Origin: Candidatus Zixiibacteriota bacterium
GTDB taxonomy: Bacteria; Zixibacteria; MSB-5A5; GN15; FEB-12
NCBI GenBank assembly: GCA_023132995.1
Contig: JAGLXI010000060.1
Coordinates: 1 to 7,038 of the forward strand
Reading direction: 5' to 3'
DNA length: 7,038 nt
Positions 1-5,687 of this stretch are shown here, in pieces. The position numbers were made by a program, and so were the translations under genes. Under the pieces are notes generated by a model. The model worked only from the letters and a program-made list of their open reading frames with translations. It did no database searches and was not told where the DNA came from. Positions within the stretch are counted from its first letter, which is position 1; each line of letters opens with the position of its first letter.

Positions 1-387
1 CTGATCGGTATGGCTCGTGGCCCCATTGCGGCCACCATGGTCGGCAAGACAATCGGCGCGGCTATTGACAACCATCAACTGCCTGTGTACGTGGAGCGAT
101 TCGGTCAGACCCGAGACGAGATATTCGTCACCTCCGGGGAACTGCGCAAGGAGATTGGAAACAAGGAATTCGAAGCCCTGCCGACCGGAGCCATCGGCCT
201 GTACACGTACTACGAGCGCCTGGCCCAGGGTCTTCGCCAGCTCATGTGCGGCAGCCGAAAATTCGCACCTGAATATATCGCGCGCGAGGATATCGCCGCC
301 CTGACTCCCGAGGCGGCGCAGGTCAGCGGGATTCAATACATCATGGATGTCGGGAAAGAGGAGGTCGATCAGATTCTCAACACATAG
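1..387 (+). CDS. FMN-binding glutamate synthase-like protein, C-terminal fragment
   Basis: Frame 1 is open from the window edge to a TAG stop and gives 128 residues; the start lies upstream of the window. The sequence resembles the C-terminal end of the stand-alone FMN-binding glutamate synthase family (GltB2-like, COG0069). The opening LIGMARGPIAATMVGK fits the end of the FMN-binding barrel. A helical tail follows, with YYERLAQGLRQLMCGSRKF, then REDIAALTPEAAQVSGI and YIMDV, as I recall for this family. Such proteins have the ammonia-transferring synthase barrel (2-oxoglutarate to glutamate) without the amidotransferase domain of classical GltB, although the true substrate is often unknown. 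The catalytic and iron-sulfur residues would lie outside the window. Assignment is by remembered family signature only; another FMN-dependent alpha-hydroxyacid/IMPDH-like barrel is the main alternative. Confidence 0.7.
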   Translation: MIGMARGPIAATMVGKTIGAAIDNHQLPVYVERFGQTRDEIFVTSGELRKEIGNKEFEALPTGAIGLYTYYERLAQGLRQLMCGSRKFAPEYIAREDIAALTPEAAQVSGIQYIMDVGKEEVDQILNT

Positions 388-448
388 AACCTGACTCCGT
401 TACAAACAACCGGATATCCTGGTTTCACACTGCCCCGCGGCAGACGAA

Positions 449-471
449 GGCCGATCCTGACGAAATCGGCC
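449..471 (+). terminator. Weak terminator-like hairpin after the glutamate synthase-like gene
   Basis: A perfect 7-bp stem, GGCCGAT paired with ATCGGCC around a 9-nt loop, lies 61 bp after the stop of the upstream gene. It is followed by a G-run and only two or three T residues, so it lacks the U-tract of a classical intrinsic terminator. It may be a transcript-end structure or chance. Confidence 0.25.
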
Positions 472-701
472 GGGGGGGTTTCCGGGCGTCATACTCCTCA
501 AGAGGGCCTCCTGTTGCGAGGGTCTTTTAGCAAAACAGCACTCTGTCTTGTGACCCCCGCTGCAGTGAGGCTCCCTATATTGAGGGAGACTACCACCAAT
601 ACAGCAGGCGAACATATCCTCGGTCCATGTTGCCATGAGCGTCGCCACACACTTTTTTCCCTTGACATGGCGCAGAAAACACCATCATTGATGGGTTTGT
701 G

Positions 702-707
702 AAAGGA
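702..707 (+). promoter_or_regulatory. Ribosome binding site for the mini-hypE frame
   Basis: AAAGGA lies 6 nt before the ATG at 714. It supports 714 rather than the GTG at 699 as the start, and means the shortened hypE frame could still be translated. Confidence 0.45.
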
Positions 708-713
708 ATCACA

Positions 714-881
714 ATGTCTGCGTCTGCGGTCACCCTTGAGCGGCCGCCGGGACGAATCGCCTTTACTACCGATTCGTATGTGGTCCATCCGCTCTTCTTC
801 TCCGGCGGAGATATCGGGACACTGGCGATCAACGGAACCGTGAATGATCTTGCCATGGGGCAACTGCCGCGGATATGCTGA
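714..881 (+). pseudogene. hypE: hypE remnant with large in-frame internal deletion (mini-HypE)
   Basis: This 55-codon frame is clearly derived from HypE, the hydrogenase maturation protein that turns the carbamoyl group on its C-terminal cysteine into the thiocyanate used for the NiFe cyanide ligands. Residues 11-48 match the N-terminal AIRS domain: PPGRIAFTTDSYVV, then HPLFFSGGDIGTLAINGT and VNDLAM. Immediately afterwards come GQLPRIC and the stop, the diagnostic C-terminus of HypE (PRIC, the last Cys carrying the modification). Normal HypE has about 330-340 residues, so roughly 250 between residues 48 and 49 are missing, along with most of the first 40. The junction (about 852-864) keeps the frame. 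Without the rest of the AIRS domain and AIRS_C it cannot bind ATP in the known way, so I call it a pseudogene. The intact frame, ribosome site and preserved C-terminal Cys leave open a translated peptide. No other hyp or hydrogenase gene is visible. Confidence 0.8.
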
Positions 882-904
882 GGCAATGAAATGGTCAGAG
901 TGAA

Positions 905-913
905 TGCTATAAC
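905..913 (+). promoter_or_regulatory. Possible extended -10 promoter for the DsrC pair
   Basis: TGCTATAAC matches the extended -10 pattern TGnTATAAT with one mismatch and sits about 58 nt before the first DsrC-like start. No good -35 is seen at 17 bp, as is usual for extended -10 promoters. It is a weak prediction; transcription could instead come from upstream. Confidence 0.3.
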
Positions 914-960
914 ACCGGCGCGGGACGCAGGGATATACTACTGTCTGATTGTCACTAACG

Positions 961-965
961 AGGAG
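961..965 (+). promoter_or_regulatory. Ribosome binding site fixing the GTG start at 971
   Basis: AGGAG is 5 nt before GTG 971. The in-frame GTG at 965 overlaps this motif and so is unlikely to be used. Starting at 971 also aligns the N-terminus (VDTLTLNDKVYHVD) with the paralogue (MDTFTYKGKTYDVD). Confidence 0.7.
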
Positions 966-970
966 TGGTT

Positions 971-1639
971 GTGGACACACTGACTCTCAACGACAAGGTC
1001 TATCACGTGGACTCGGGAGGGTTCCTGCTGAATTATGATGACTGGGACGAGGACTTTGCGGAAGGGATGGCACCCAGTGTCGGCATTCGCGAGGGCCTCG
1101 TGAAGGAACAGTGGAACGTGATTTACTTCATCCGTCATAGCTTCCGGGAACTGGGCAAATGCCCACTGGTTTACCAGACGTGCAAAATGAACGGACTTCG
1201 TCTTAAGGACCTGGCCGAGTTATTCCCCGGCGGATATCTGCGCGGCGCCTGCAAACTGGCGGGAGTGACTTACAAGGAAGGCTACGTTGGACAGGCGGCC
1301 CTGTCTACCTTTGAAGCCGACTCTGATATGGGCGCCATTGCGCCCGCTGACGAGAAGACCTATGAGATTGACGTGCGCGGTTTCCTTGTCAATCCCGAGA
1401 ACTGGGATGCACGGTACGCCGTTTTCAAGGCCCACGATCTGAAAATGCCAGGGGGTCTTTCCGAGAGTCACTGGAACATTATACATTTCCTGCGCGACCG
1501 CTTTGTCAAAAACGGCACGGTTCCTACCGTCTACGAAACCTGCGGCGACAACGGCATCGATCTGGAGGAGCTTGAGCGCTTGTTCCCTGATGGCTATCAT
1601 CGCGGTGCGGTCAAAATCGCTGGTCTGAGAGTGAGATAG
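971..1639 (+). CDS. Tandem double-domain DsrC/TusE-family protein (copy 1)
   Basis: A 222-residue protein, about twice the usual DsrC length (about 105-115), made of two DsrC folds. Domain 1 (about 1-108) has the opening KVYHVDSGGFLL, the helix EQWNVIYFIR and the tail LFPGGYLRGACKLAG. Domain 2 (about 128-222) has KTYEIDVRGFLV, SHWNIIHFLR and LFPDGYHRGAVKIAG. DsrC proteins carry sulfur as a trisulfide/persulfide between CysB (in the ACK motif) and CysA 11 residues later near the C-terminus. Here CysB is present in domain 1 (C94), CysA is Tyr (Y105), and domain 2 has Val for CysB and ends before CysA. Further cysteines are C64, C71 (VYQTC) and C191 (VYETC). It is predicted cytoplasmic. Canonical DsrC trisulfide or TusE relay chemistry is therefore unlikely. 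A regulatory, scaffolding or one-thiol carrier role is possible, but the function is unknown. Copy 2 follows after 77 nt and is probably co-transcribed. Confidence 0.88.
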   Translation: MDTLTLNDKVYHVDSGGFLLNYDDWDEDFAEGMAPSVGIREGLVKEQWNVIYFIRHSFRELGKCPLVYQTCKMNGLRLKDLAELFPGGYLRGACKLAGVTYKEGYVGQAALSTFEADSDMGAIAPADEKTYEIDVRGFLVNPENWDARYAVFKAHDLKMPGGLSESHWNIIHFLRDRFVKNGTVPTVYETCGDNGIDLEELERLFPDGYHRGAVKIAGLRVR

Positions 1640-1705
1640 CGTGGCTGTCGTCATTCTCGTCCGGGTTGCACAAAGATATGTGACTGCCCAATATGCGTCT
1701 AAACC

Positions 1706-1711
1706 AAGGAG
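1706..1711 (+). promoter_or_regulatory. Ribosome binding site fixing the ATG start at 1717
   Basis: AAGGAG lies 5 nt before ATG 1717. The longer in-frame ATG at 1693 has no such motif, and its extra residues have no counterpart in the paralogue. Confidence 0.75.
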
Positions 1712-1716
1712 TAAAC

Positions 1717-2376
1717 ATGGATACTTTTACCTACAAGGGTAAGACCTACGATGTGGATGAAATGGGCTTCCTGCTGGACCTTGACGGCTGGGATGAGGAT
1801 TTCGCGGAGGGCATATCCCAGCAGTTGAAGATCCCCGGTGGGCTCACCAAAGAACACTGGGATGTCATTCACTTTATTCGCAAAGCCTTTAAGGATACCG
1901 GTAAGTGTCCTCTGGTCTACGAAGCCTGTCGCATGCAGGGTCTACGCCTCAAGGACTTGAGGAGACTCTTCCCCACCGGGTATATGAGAGGGGCCTGCAA
2001 ACTGGCCGGGATTACCTACCGCGAGGGCTATCTGGGCCAAACGTATTTCCCCACCACGGCGGAGGACCTCAACGCAATTTCCGTTGACAAAACATACGAG
2101 ACGGATGTGCGTGGATTCCTCGTGTATCCTGATGAATGGGACGAATACTATGCCGCCTTCAGAGCCTTTGACATGAAGATACCGGGCGGCAGGCTAACCG
2201 AAGACCACTGGAAAATCATACGATACCTCCGTGAAAGCTGGGCAAAGAGCCACGTCGTTCCAACTATCTACGAAACCTGCGGCACCAATGGCATTGATCT
2301 GGAGGAGCTCGAGCGTTTGTTTCCCGATGGCTATCACCGGGGTGCGGTCAAAATTGCCGGGCTGCGGGTGAGGTGA
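1717..2376 (+). CDS. Tandem double-domain DsrC/TusE-family protein (copy 2)
   Basis: A 219-residue paralogue of the preceding gene with the same two-domain plan. Domain 1 (about 1-108) runs from KTYDVDEMGFLL through EHWDVIHFIR to LFPTGYMRGACKLAGITY. Domain 2 (about 125-219) runs from KTYETDVRGFLV through DHWKIIRYLR to LFPDGYHRGAVKIAG. The cysteine pattern is the same: C64, C71, C94 (CysB position) and C188 present, Tyr 105 exactly where CysA should be, and Val for CysB in domain 2. The last 29 residues are identical to copy 1, although 13 of those 29 codons differ synonymously, so the match reflects selection rather than recent copying. The linker between domains is the most divergent part. 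The gene ends 37 nt before a good terminator. It may form a hetero-oligomer with copy 1. DsrC family membership is firm; the role is not known. Confidence 0.88.
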   Translation: MDTFTYKGKTYDVDEMGFLLDLDGWDEDFAEGISQQLKIPGGLTKEHWDVIHFIRKAFKDTGKCPLVYEACRMQGLRLKDLRRLFPTGYMRGACKLAGITYREGYLGQTYFPTTAEDLNAISVDKTYETDVRGFLVYPDEWDEYYAAFRAFDMKIPGGRLTEDHWKIIRYLRESWAKSHVVPTIYETCGTNGIDLEELERLFPDGYHRGAVKIAGLRVR

Positions 2377-2412
2377 ACGCACCGACACTCTTTCGGCCCA
2401 GGCTGAACGGCC

Positions 2413-2431
2413 ACCGGCGTTGCCGGTTTTT
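2413..2431 (+). terminator. Intrinsic terminator of the DsrC-pair operon
   Basis: A perfect stem ACCGGC/GCCGGT with a GTT loop is followed directly by a run of five T residues (2427-2431). It lies 37 nt after the stop of copy 2 and fits a rho-independent terminator for the + strand unit. Confidence 0.75.
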
Positions 2432-2730
2432 ATGCTGTGCATATACGTACCGGAACATAGGTAACAGAATAGACTCATTACATGGGCCGGGTGGCCCACA
2501 ATTTATGGTGGGGGCAAACCTGCTTGACTTCGGCGGTTTGTGGGGAGATGGTCCAGTTGTGACTAAGTCAACCAATCGGGGCGTGACGGATACAGAGAAA
2601 CCCACCTTGAAAGGTGAGCCACACAGCCGTTGGCAGACTCAATTACTCCAAACTGCGGACCACTAAGCGGCGACCGCTCGCCTGATAGTTCAAGCGATGT
2701 TGACCCTGACTCCGATTAACGGCGACCAAC
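2432..2730. other. Convergent intergenic spacer, no gene seen
   Basis: About 300 bp between the + strand terminator and the end of the - strand dockerin-like gene. Several short perfect inverted repeats are present: TGGGCC/GGCCCA (2483-2488 and 2493-2498), CACCT/AGGTG with a TGAA loop (2603-2607 and 2612-2616), and AGCGG/CCGCT (2666-2670 and 2674-2678), overlapping GGCGA/TCGCC (2669-2673 and 2678-2682). The last lies 49 bp past the stop of the - strand gene and could help end that transcript, but it lacks a T-run. No coding sequence is recognised. Confidence 0.5.
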
Positions 2731-3282
2731 CTACGGACACGCGGGCGGCTGCGGGCCGGCGTTGAACATGAAGTCTACAAGATAGACCAGGTCAGCAATG
2801 TCGATAGGCTCGGCACCGCTGGCGTCCACGTCTCCTTCGTCAAAACATTCAGGCTCGGGGCCGGCGTTGAACATGAAATCTACTAAGTAAACCAGGTCGG
2901 CAATATCCAGGGGAGGCACACCGCTGTGGTTGACGTCGCCACGCAGGAAACAGCAACCGCCAAGAGCCTGAACGAAACCGTGGGTGACCCCATAGCTGTC
3001 GGAACTGCCCGACCCGACCACCGGTTGACCAACGGTTGTGTTGATAAGGTAGCTAATTGACCTGCTCTCTCCACCACCCGACGAGACGACCTGCCAGTCT
3101 ATCAGGTAGCTGTCCGATCGCCACGCGGACGACCGTTCGACGCCACCTGATACGGCAGCGATCCTCGTGTCATCAACCGATCTCTTCTCTGCGCGCGTCC
3201 CCTCCTTACCGGCGCCGATACCGGAGTGGAGACCAAGCAGCAGCAAGCCTGTCAGGCCCAGCACTATGATTGCTTTTTTCAT
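2731..3282 (-). CDS. Secreted protein with two dockerin-like calcium-binding repeats
   Basis: A 183-residue protein read from ATG 3282. Residues 1-25 form a signal peptide: KK, then a Leu-rich core ending GIGAG. Residues 53-107 hold a Ser/Gly-rich segment (SDSYLIDWQVVSSGGG ... VGQPVVGSGSSDSYGVTHGF) of a kind common in secreted FCB-group proteins. Residues 114-178 hold two dockerin type I-like repeats of 35 residues. Each has an acidic loop (GDVNHSG, GDVDASG) followed by DIADLVYLVDFMFNAGP, identical in both. The first loop has two extra residues (VPP) and both loops have Ser for the usual third Asp, so calcium binding is likely but not certain. Paired cysteines 110/111 and 147 could form disulfides. 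The gene begins 20 nt after the stop of the S74 fibre gene, suggesting one operon and a joint cell-surface role. Such repeats outside cellulosome bacteria are widespread and do not imply a cellulosome. Confidence 0.82.
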   Translation of the reverse strand: MKKAIIVLGLTGLLLLGLHSGIGAGKEGTRAEKRSVDDTRIAAVSGGVERSSAWRSDSYLIDWQVVSSGGGESRSISYLINTTVGQPVVGSGSSDSYGVTHGFVQALGGCCFLRGDVNHSGVPPLDIADLVYLVDFMFNAGPEPECFDEGDVDASGAEPIDIADLVYLVDFMFNAGPQPPACP

Positions 3283-3290
3283 TGTCACAT

Positions 3291-3295
3291 CCTCC
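3291..3295 (-). promoter_or_regulatory. Ribosome binding site fixing the ATG start at 3282
   Basis: GGAGG on the - strand lies 8 nt before ATG 3282 but only 2 nt before the alternative in-frame GTG at 3288. This favours the ATG, which gives the signal-peptide start MKKAIIVLGL. Confidence 0.7.
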
Positions 3296-3302
3296 GGTTG
3301 GG

Positions 3303-5333
3303 CTACCTGGTTGCGGCCAGTTCATCATTGCTGTCAATAGGCGCGCGCTGCCGGGCCATTATGACTTCCACCAGGGCAGTCACCTGTGTCAGTTGCGCTC
3401 TGGTGTCTTTCAGTTCAGCTCTGAGCTCGTCAATCTCATCCGTCTTTGCCTGCAGCTTCTGTTGCGTCTGGTACAGCGTCTGTACTGCCTTCAAGGCTAC
3501 ACCTGCAACATCTGCCGCGGCAAGGTATTTCGTATCGCGCTGCCCGTCCTTCATAACGCCGACATCAAATGCTGCGTGGAAATCCTCGGCCACCGGCCAG
3601 ATGTGCCGTTCATCAGTACCCTTGTATCGCCAGTTTTCAATCGGAAGACGGCCGATCCGCTCCAGTACGTCAGCGCCGTCAAGCGATCTGAAGTCTTCCT
3701 TGAACTCCCGGCTGGAGCCGCTTATCCACGTTCCACCACCGGAGAGAAAGGCCCCGTTGCCATTCGAGGTGTTGGTACCGATATGCAGTGGGTACAGCAG
3801 GTAGTCTTCGTCATCGCGATTGATGCCCACCCGACCGGAGTTGTCGCTGTTAAAGAAGACAACGCGGTAAGAGTTCTCGACCATGACGTTGTCTCCGAAG
3901 ACCAACGAATGGTGGGCGGGGGATACAATAGAATTCTCGGATCCTCCAAGGATTGTCGAGTAGTTGCCTTGATTGTAGTTCTCACGCCCGCCGAGCACCG
4001 AGGAGAACTTGGACCCGGCCGTGTTATCATAGCCGCCACATACGAGAGCGGCTGTATCAAATACTGTCGCGCCGGCCAGGTTGCTGTAGCCCGAGGCTAC
4101 ACCAGCATAGATGCCGTACGCCGTGTCAGCCTCGCCTCCGGAGATCGTGGAGGCTTTACCATTCGTGGCATTACTTAGTCCTCCGCCGATAACGTTGAAC
4201 GAATAGTGGGCTTCATTCATCACGCCCCCTGCGACTGCGCTCCCATGCCCGCCGGCTGTGTTGGAGTAGCCACCTGCGACTCCGGAATATGAGCTTGAAG
4301 CGGAGTTGGCTCTGCCACCACTGATGGTAGAATACTCTTCACCGGCGGTATTGCTCCGTCCCCCACTCACCACACTGTAGTCGTAACCGGCAGTATTAAG
4401 CCACCCACCGCCAACGGTCGCGCAACGGTAGCCCTGGCCGGCGGACCCGGTGACGCCTTCAACTCCGAGATTGACATGGGTGTAGTCGCTGAACCCGTGG
4501 AGCACGGCCCCGTACCTGGCGATTCCCCAACCGTTGCAGATGCGCAGAACGTTGCCCGTCAGACACCAGTCGCCATCATCGCCGCCCGCCACAGGTTGCC
4601 AGGTGCCGAGACCTTCGCTGTCCGTCGTCAGGACGTAGCCACTTGAAGCACCGTCAGTGAGGACCACCCCCTCGCTCGTGAGCGACGCGGATATATTCCC
4701 CGTGGCGCTGTCGGCCAGGTACAGGCCGCTTGTGGTGATCTGCGATCGTAGGTAGCTGTCGGCGGCTGCCATCTCCAGGCGTGTGCCACTGCTGTCCACC
4801 CGCAACTCGATGGCGGGCCGGCCGGTGGAGTCGGGAAGATACATCAGCCCTGCCATGGTACGAATGTCCCCTGTCACCCGCTGCGAAACAGACGCATTGG
4901 GCACCGGGGTAACCCGTGTCCGCGGCCCGATCACTTCACCGTCGAATGTAATTTCGAGCCAAAGCCCCGGCAGCCCCCTGTGGATGTCGCCCTGCTTGAC
5001 CGTATCCTCGTGAATCGGTATCGGGTAAGCCAACTGAGCCGTTGCCAGACCGCCACCTGCGACTGGCAGGTCGCCACGACCGCCGCAGCACACGATCTCA
5101 CAGTCACTGTCTACCGAATCCTCATAGTAGCAATACGACAGGCTATACAGCCCGGGCGCAACGGGGTCGCCGAGAGAATCTGTGATTAAGGCCGACCAGG
5201 TGATAACATACTCCCAGTCGCAATCGAAGTGATACACCCAGTCGCAGGCTGCCCTTACCTGTCTGGGTAACGCCGCCAGCACAATGAGTGTGCCTGCAAT
5301 CATGACCAGTTTTGAAATGCTTGTGACCTTCAT
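3303..5333 (-). CDS. Secreted fibre-like protein with beta-roll repeats and S74 intramolecular chaperone domain
   Basis: A 676-residue protein starting at ATG 5333, with GAGGTG 4 nt upstream. Residues 1-29 are a signal peptide ending VRAA. An N-terminal domain (30-150) is rich in Cys, including VCCGG. Residues 150-255 form a linker of short beta-like units (GLYLADSATGNISASLTSEG). Residues 308-480 carry about eleven copies of a 15-residue repeat of the type GGRSNTAGEEYSTIS, resembling the beta-roll heads of trimeric adhesins. Residues 538-625 match the Peptidase_S74 chaperone of endosialidase: GSSREFKEDF, then WRY..TDERHIWPVAEDF and YLAAADVAGVALKAVQTL. Residues 615-660 are a predicted coiled coil. 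In phage tailspikes this domain drives trimerisation and then cuts itself off with a Ser-Lys pair; S540 and K545 have the expected spacing, although Ser rather than Asp follows the Ser. I infer a trimeric surface fibre matured by self-cleavage, of host rather than phage type because it is exported and next to a dockerin-like gene. Its ligand is unknown. Confidence 0.85.
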   Translation of the reverse strand: MKVTSISKLVMIAGTLIVLAALPRQVRAACDWVYHFDCDWEYVITWSALITDSLGDPVAPGLYSLSYCYYEDSVDSDCEIVCCGGRGDLPVAGGGLATAQLAYPIPIHEDTVKQGDIHRGLPGLWLEITFDGEVIGPRTRVTPVPNASVSQRVTGDIRTMAGLMYLPDSTGRPAIELRVDSSGTRLEMAAADSYLRSQITTSGLYLADSATGNISASLTSEGVVLTDGASSGYVLTTDSEGLGTWQPVAGGDDGDWCLTGNVLRICNGWGIARYGAVLHGFSDYTHVNLGVEGVTGSAGQGYRCATVGGGWLNTAGYDYSVVSGGRSNTAGEEYSTISGGRANSASSSYSGVAGGYSNTAGGHGSAVAGGVMNEAHYSFNVIGGGLSNATNGKASTISGGEADTAYGIYAGVASGYSNLAGATVFDTAALVCGGYDNTAGSKFSSVLGGRENYNQGNYSTILGGSENSIVSPAHHSLVFGDNVMVENSYRVVFFNSDNSGRVGINRDDEDYLLYPLHIGTNTSNGNGAFLSGGGTWISGSSREFKEDFRSLDGADVLERIGRLPIENWRYKGTDERHIWPVAEDFHAAFDVGVMKDGQRDTKYLAAADVAGVALKAVQTLYQTQQKLQAKTDEIDELRAELKDTRAQLTQVTALVEVIMARQRAPIDSNDELAATR
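3894..4412 (-). repeat. About eleven 15-codon repeats in the fibre gene
   Basis: Coding repeats for units such as GGRSNTAGEEYSTIS and GGYSNTAGGHGSAVA, with conserved GG, N, A and S positions and two slightly longer units near residues 417-434 and 463-480. The period is 45 nt. The DNA copies are well diverged, pointing to an old array held by structure rather than recent slippage. Confidence 0.75.
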
Positions 5334-5535
5334 TTCTCACCTCTTGGATTGACACATGAATAGTGTCCGGTTGTCTGCAGTTCTACCTCACGATATCAGC
5401 GTAAAGCCGGTGTTGTCTCAGTCTGTGTAACAAGTCAGCGGCATTCCGGCAGGACTTCCGGTCGGGCCGCATACTCTCCGCCCTGCGCGCGGTATGGCAT
5501 CAGGCGAACGTAGGTTGGAATCCCTCAACCGTTGC
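5334..5535 (-). other. Leader of about 195 nt before the fibre gene
   Basis: The region between the predicted promoter and the ATG is long for a bacterial 5' leader and holds no convincing gene. I could not match it to a known riboswitch. It may carry post-transcriptional control or simply be an untranslated spacer. Confidence 0.4.
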
Positions 5536-5564
5536 ATTATAGCCCATAAGCGTCCATATTGCAA
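5536..5564 (-). promoter_or_regulatory. Sigma70-type promoter for the fibre-dockerin operon
   Basis: On the - strand TTGCAA (5559-5564, 4 of 6 matches to the -35 consensus) is separated by exactly 17 bp from a perfect TATAAT (5536-5541). The start of transcription should be near 5529. It drives the S74 gene separately from the CHAT gene upstream. Confidence 0.7.
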
Positions 5565-5667
5565 GCAGTTTCAGCAGGGGACATAGAAACGGATCAGTCA
5601 AGCATGACTCCCCCACCATCCAGATGAGATGATGGAGGAGGTACACTCGCCCGGTTGTGCTCGCGTT

Positions 5668-5687
5668 AGAAATAGAGCCGCCGGCTC
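5668..5687 (-). terminator. Possible terminator overlapping the CHAT gene stop
   Basis: On the - strand GAGCC-GGC-GGCTC (5675-5687), or a 6-bp stem with a tighter loop, is followed by TATTTCT. The stem overlaps the TGA stop. It is short with an imperfect T-run, so it is only a moderate candidate. A terminator here fits the separate promoter found downstream. Confidence 0.4.

Larger units (their letters stand above)
388..713. other. Spacer without a convincing gene
   Basis: About 325 bp between the glutamate synthase-like stop and the mini-hypE start. Open frames here, on both strands, are short and of low-complexity composition with no recognisable motif. Two perfect inverted repeats are visible: GGCCGAT/ATCGGCC (449-455 and 465-471) and CTCCCT/AGGGAG (571-576 and 583-588). 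A consensus TTGACA box lies at 662-667, but no matching -10 follows at 16-18 bp. In the mini-hypE frame, codons 666-713 are open and begin His-Gly-Ala, faintly like the HGAGG N-terminus of HypE. That could be a decayed 5' end but is too short to be sure. Confidence 0.5.

Noticed and set aside
571..588. Inverted repeat CTCCCT-atattg-AGGGAG
   Set aside because: A 6-bp stem alone is expected by chance at this scale, and there is no T-run or adjacent gene end to give it a role.
662..690. Consensus -35 box TTGACA before the mini-hypE
   Set aside because: No acceptable -10 is found at 16-18 bp; the nearest A/T-rich hexamer is only 14 bp away.
498..980. 160-codon open frame on the - strand across the mini-hypE region
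   Set aside because: It is antisense to the recognisable hypE segment, has a composition rich in Arg, Ser and Cys, and matches no motif.
1220..1654. 144-codon open frame on the - strand over DsrC-like copy 1
   Set aside because: It is a mirror of a well-supported coding region, with no ribosome site or family features.
2373..2666. 97-codon frame on the + strand after DsrC-like copy 2
   Set aside because: It runs through the terminator hairpin, lacks a convincing ribosome site and has no recognisable sequence.
2753..2877. Direct DNA repeat (20 bp exact, offset 105 bp)
   Set aside because: It is explained by the two 35-codon dockerin-like repeats and is not a mobile element or attachment site.
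2731..3282. Cellulosome component
   Set aside because: Dockerin-like repeats are widespread in non-cellulosomal bacteria; no cohesin or glycoside hydrolase is present.
3270..4178. 302-codon open frame on the + strand opposite the fibre gene
   Set aside because: It lies wholly within the antisense of the repeat and S74 coding region; the protein has no recognisable domain, and the - strand frame has a signal peptide, repeats and a clear family match.
3303..5333. Prophage tail-fibre gene
   Set aside because: The S74 domain suggested a phage, but the signal peptide, the adhesin-like repeats and the absence of any other phage gene favour a cellular surface protein.
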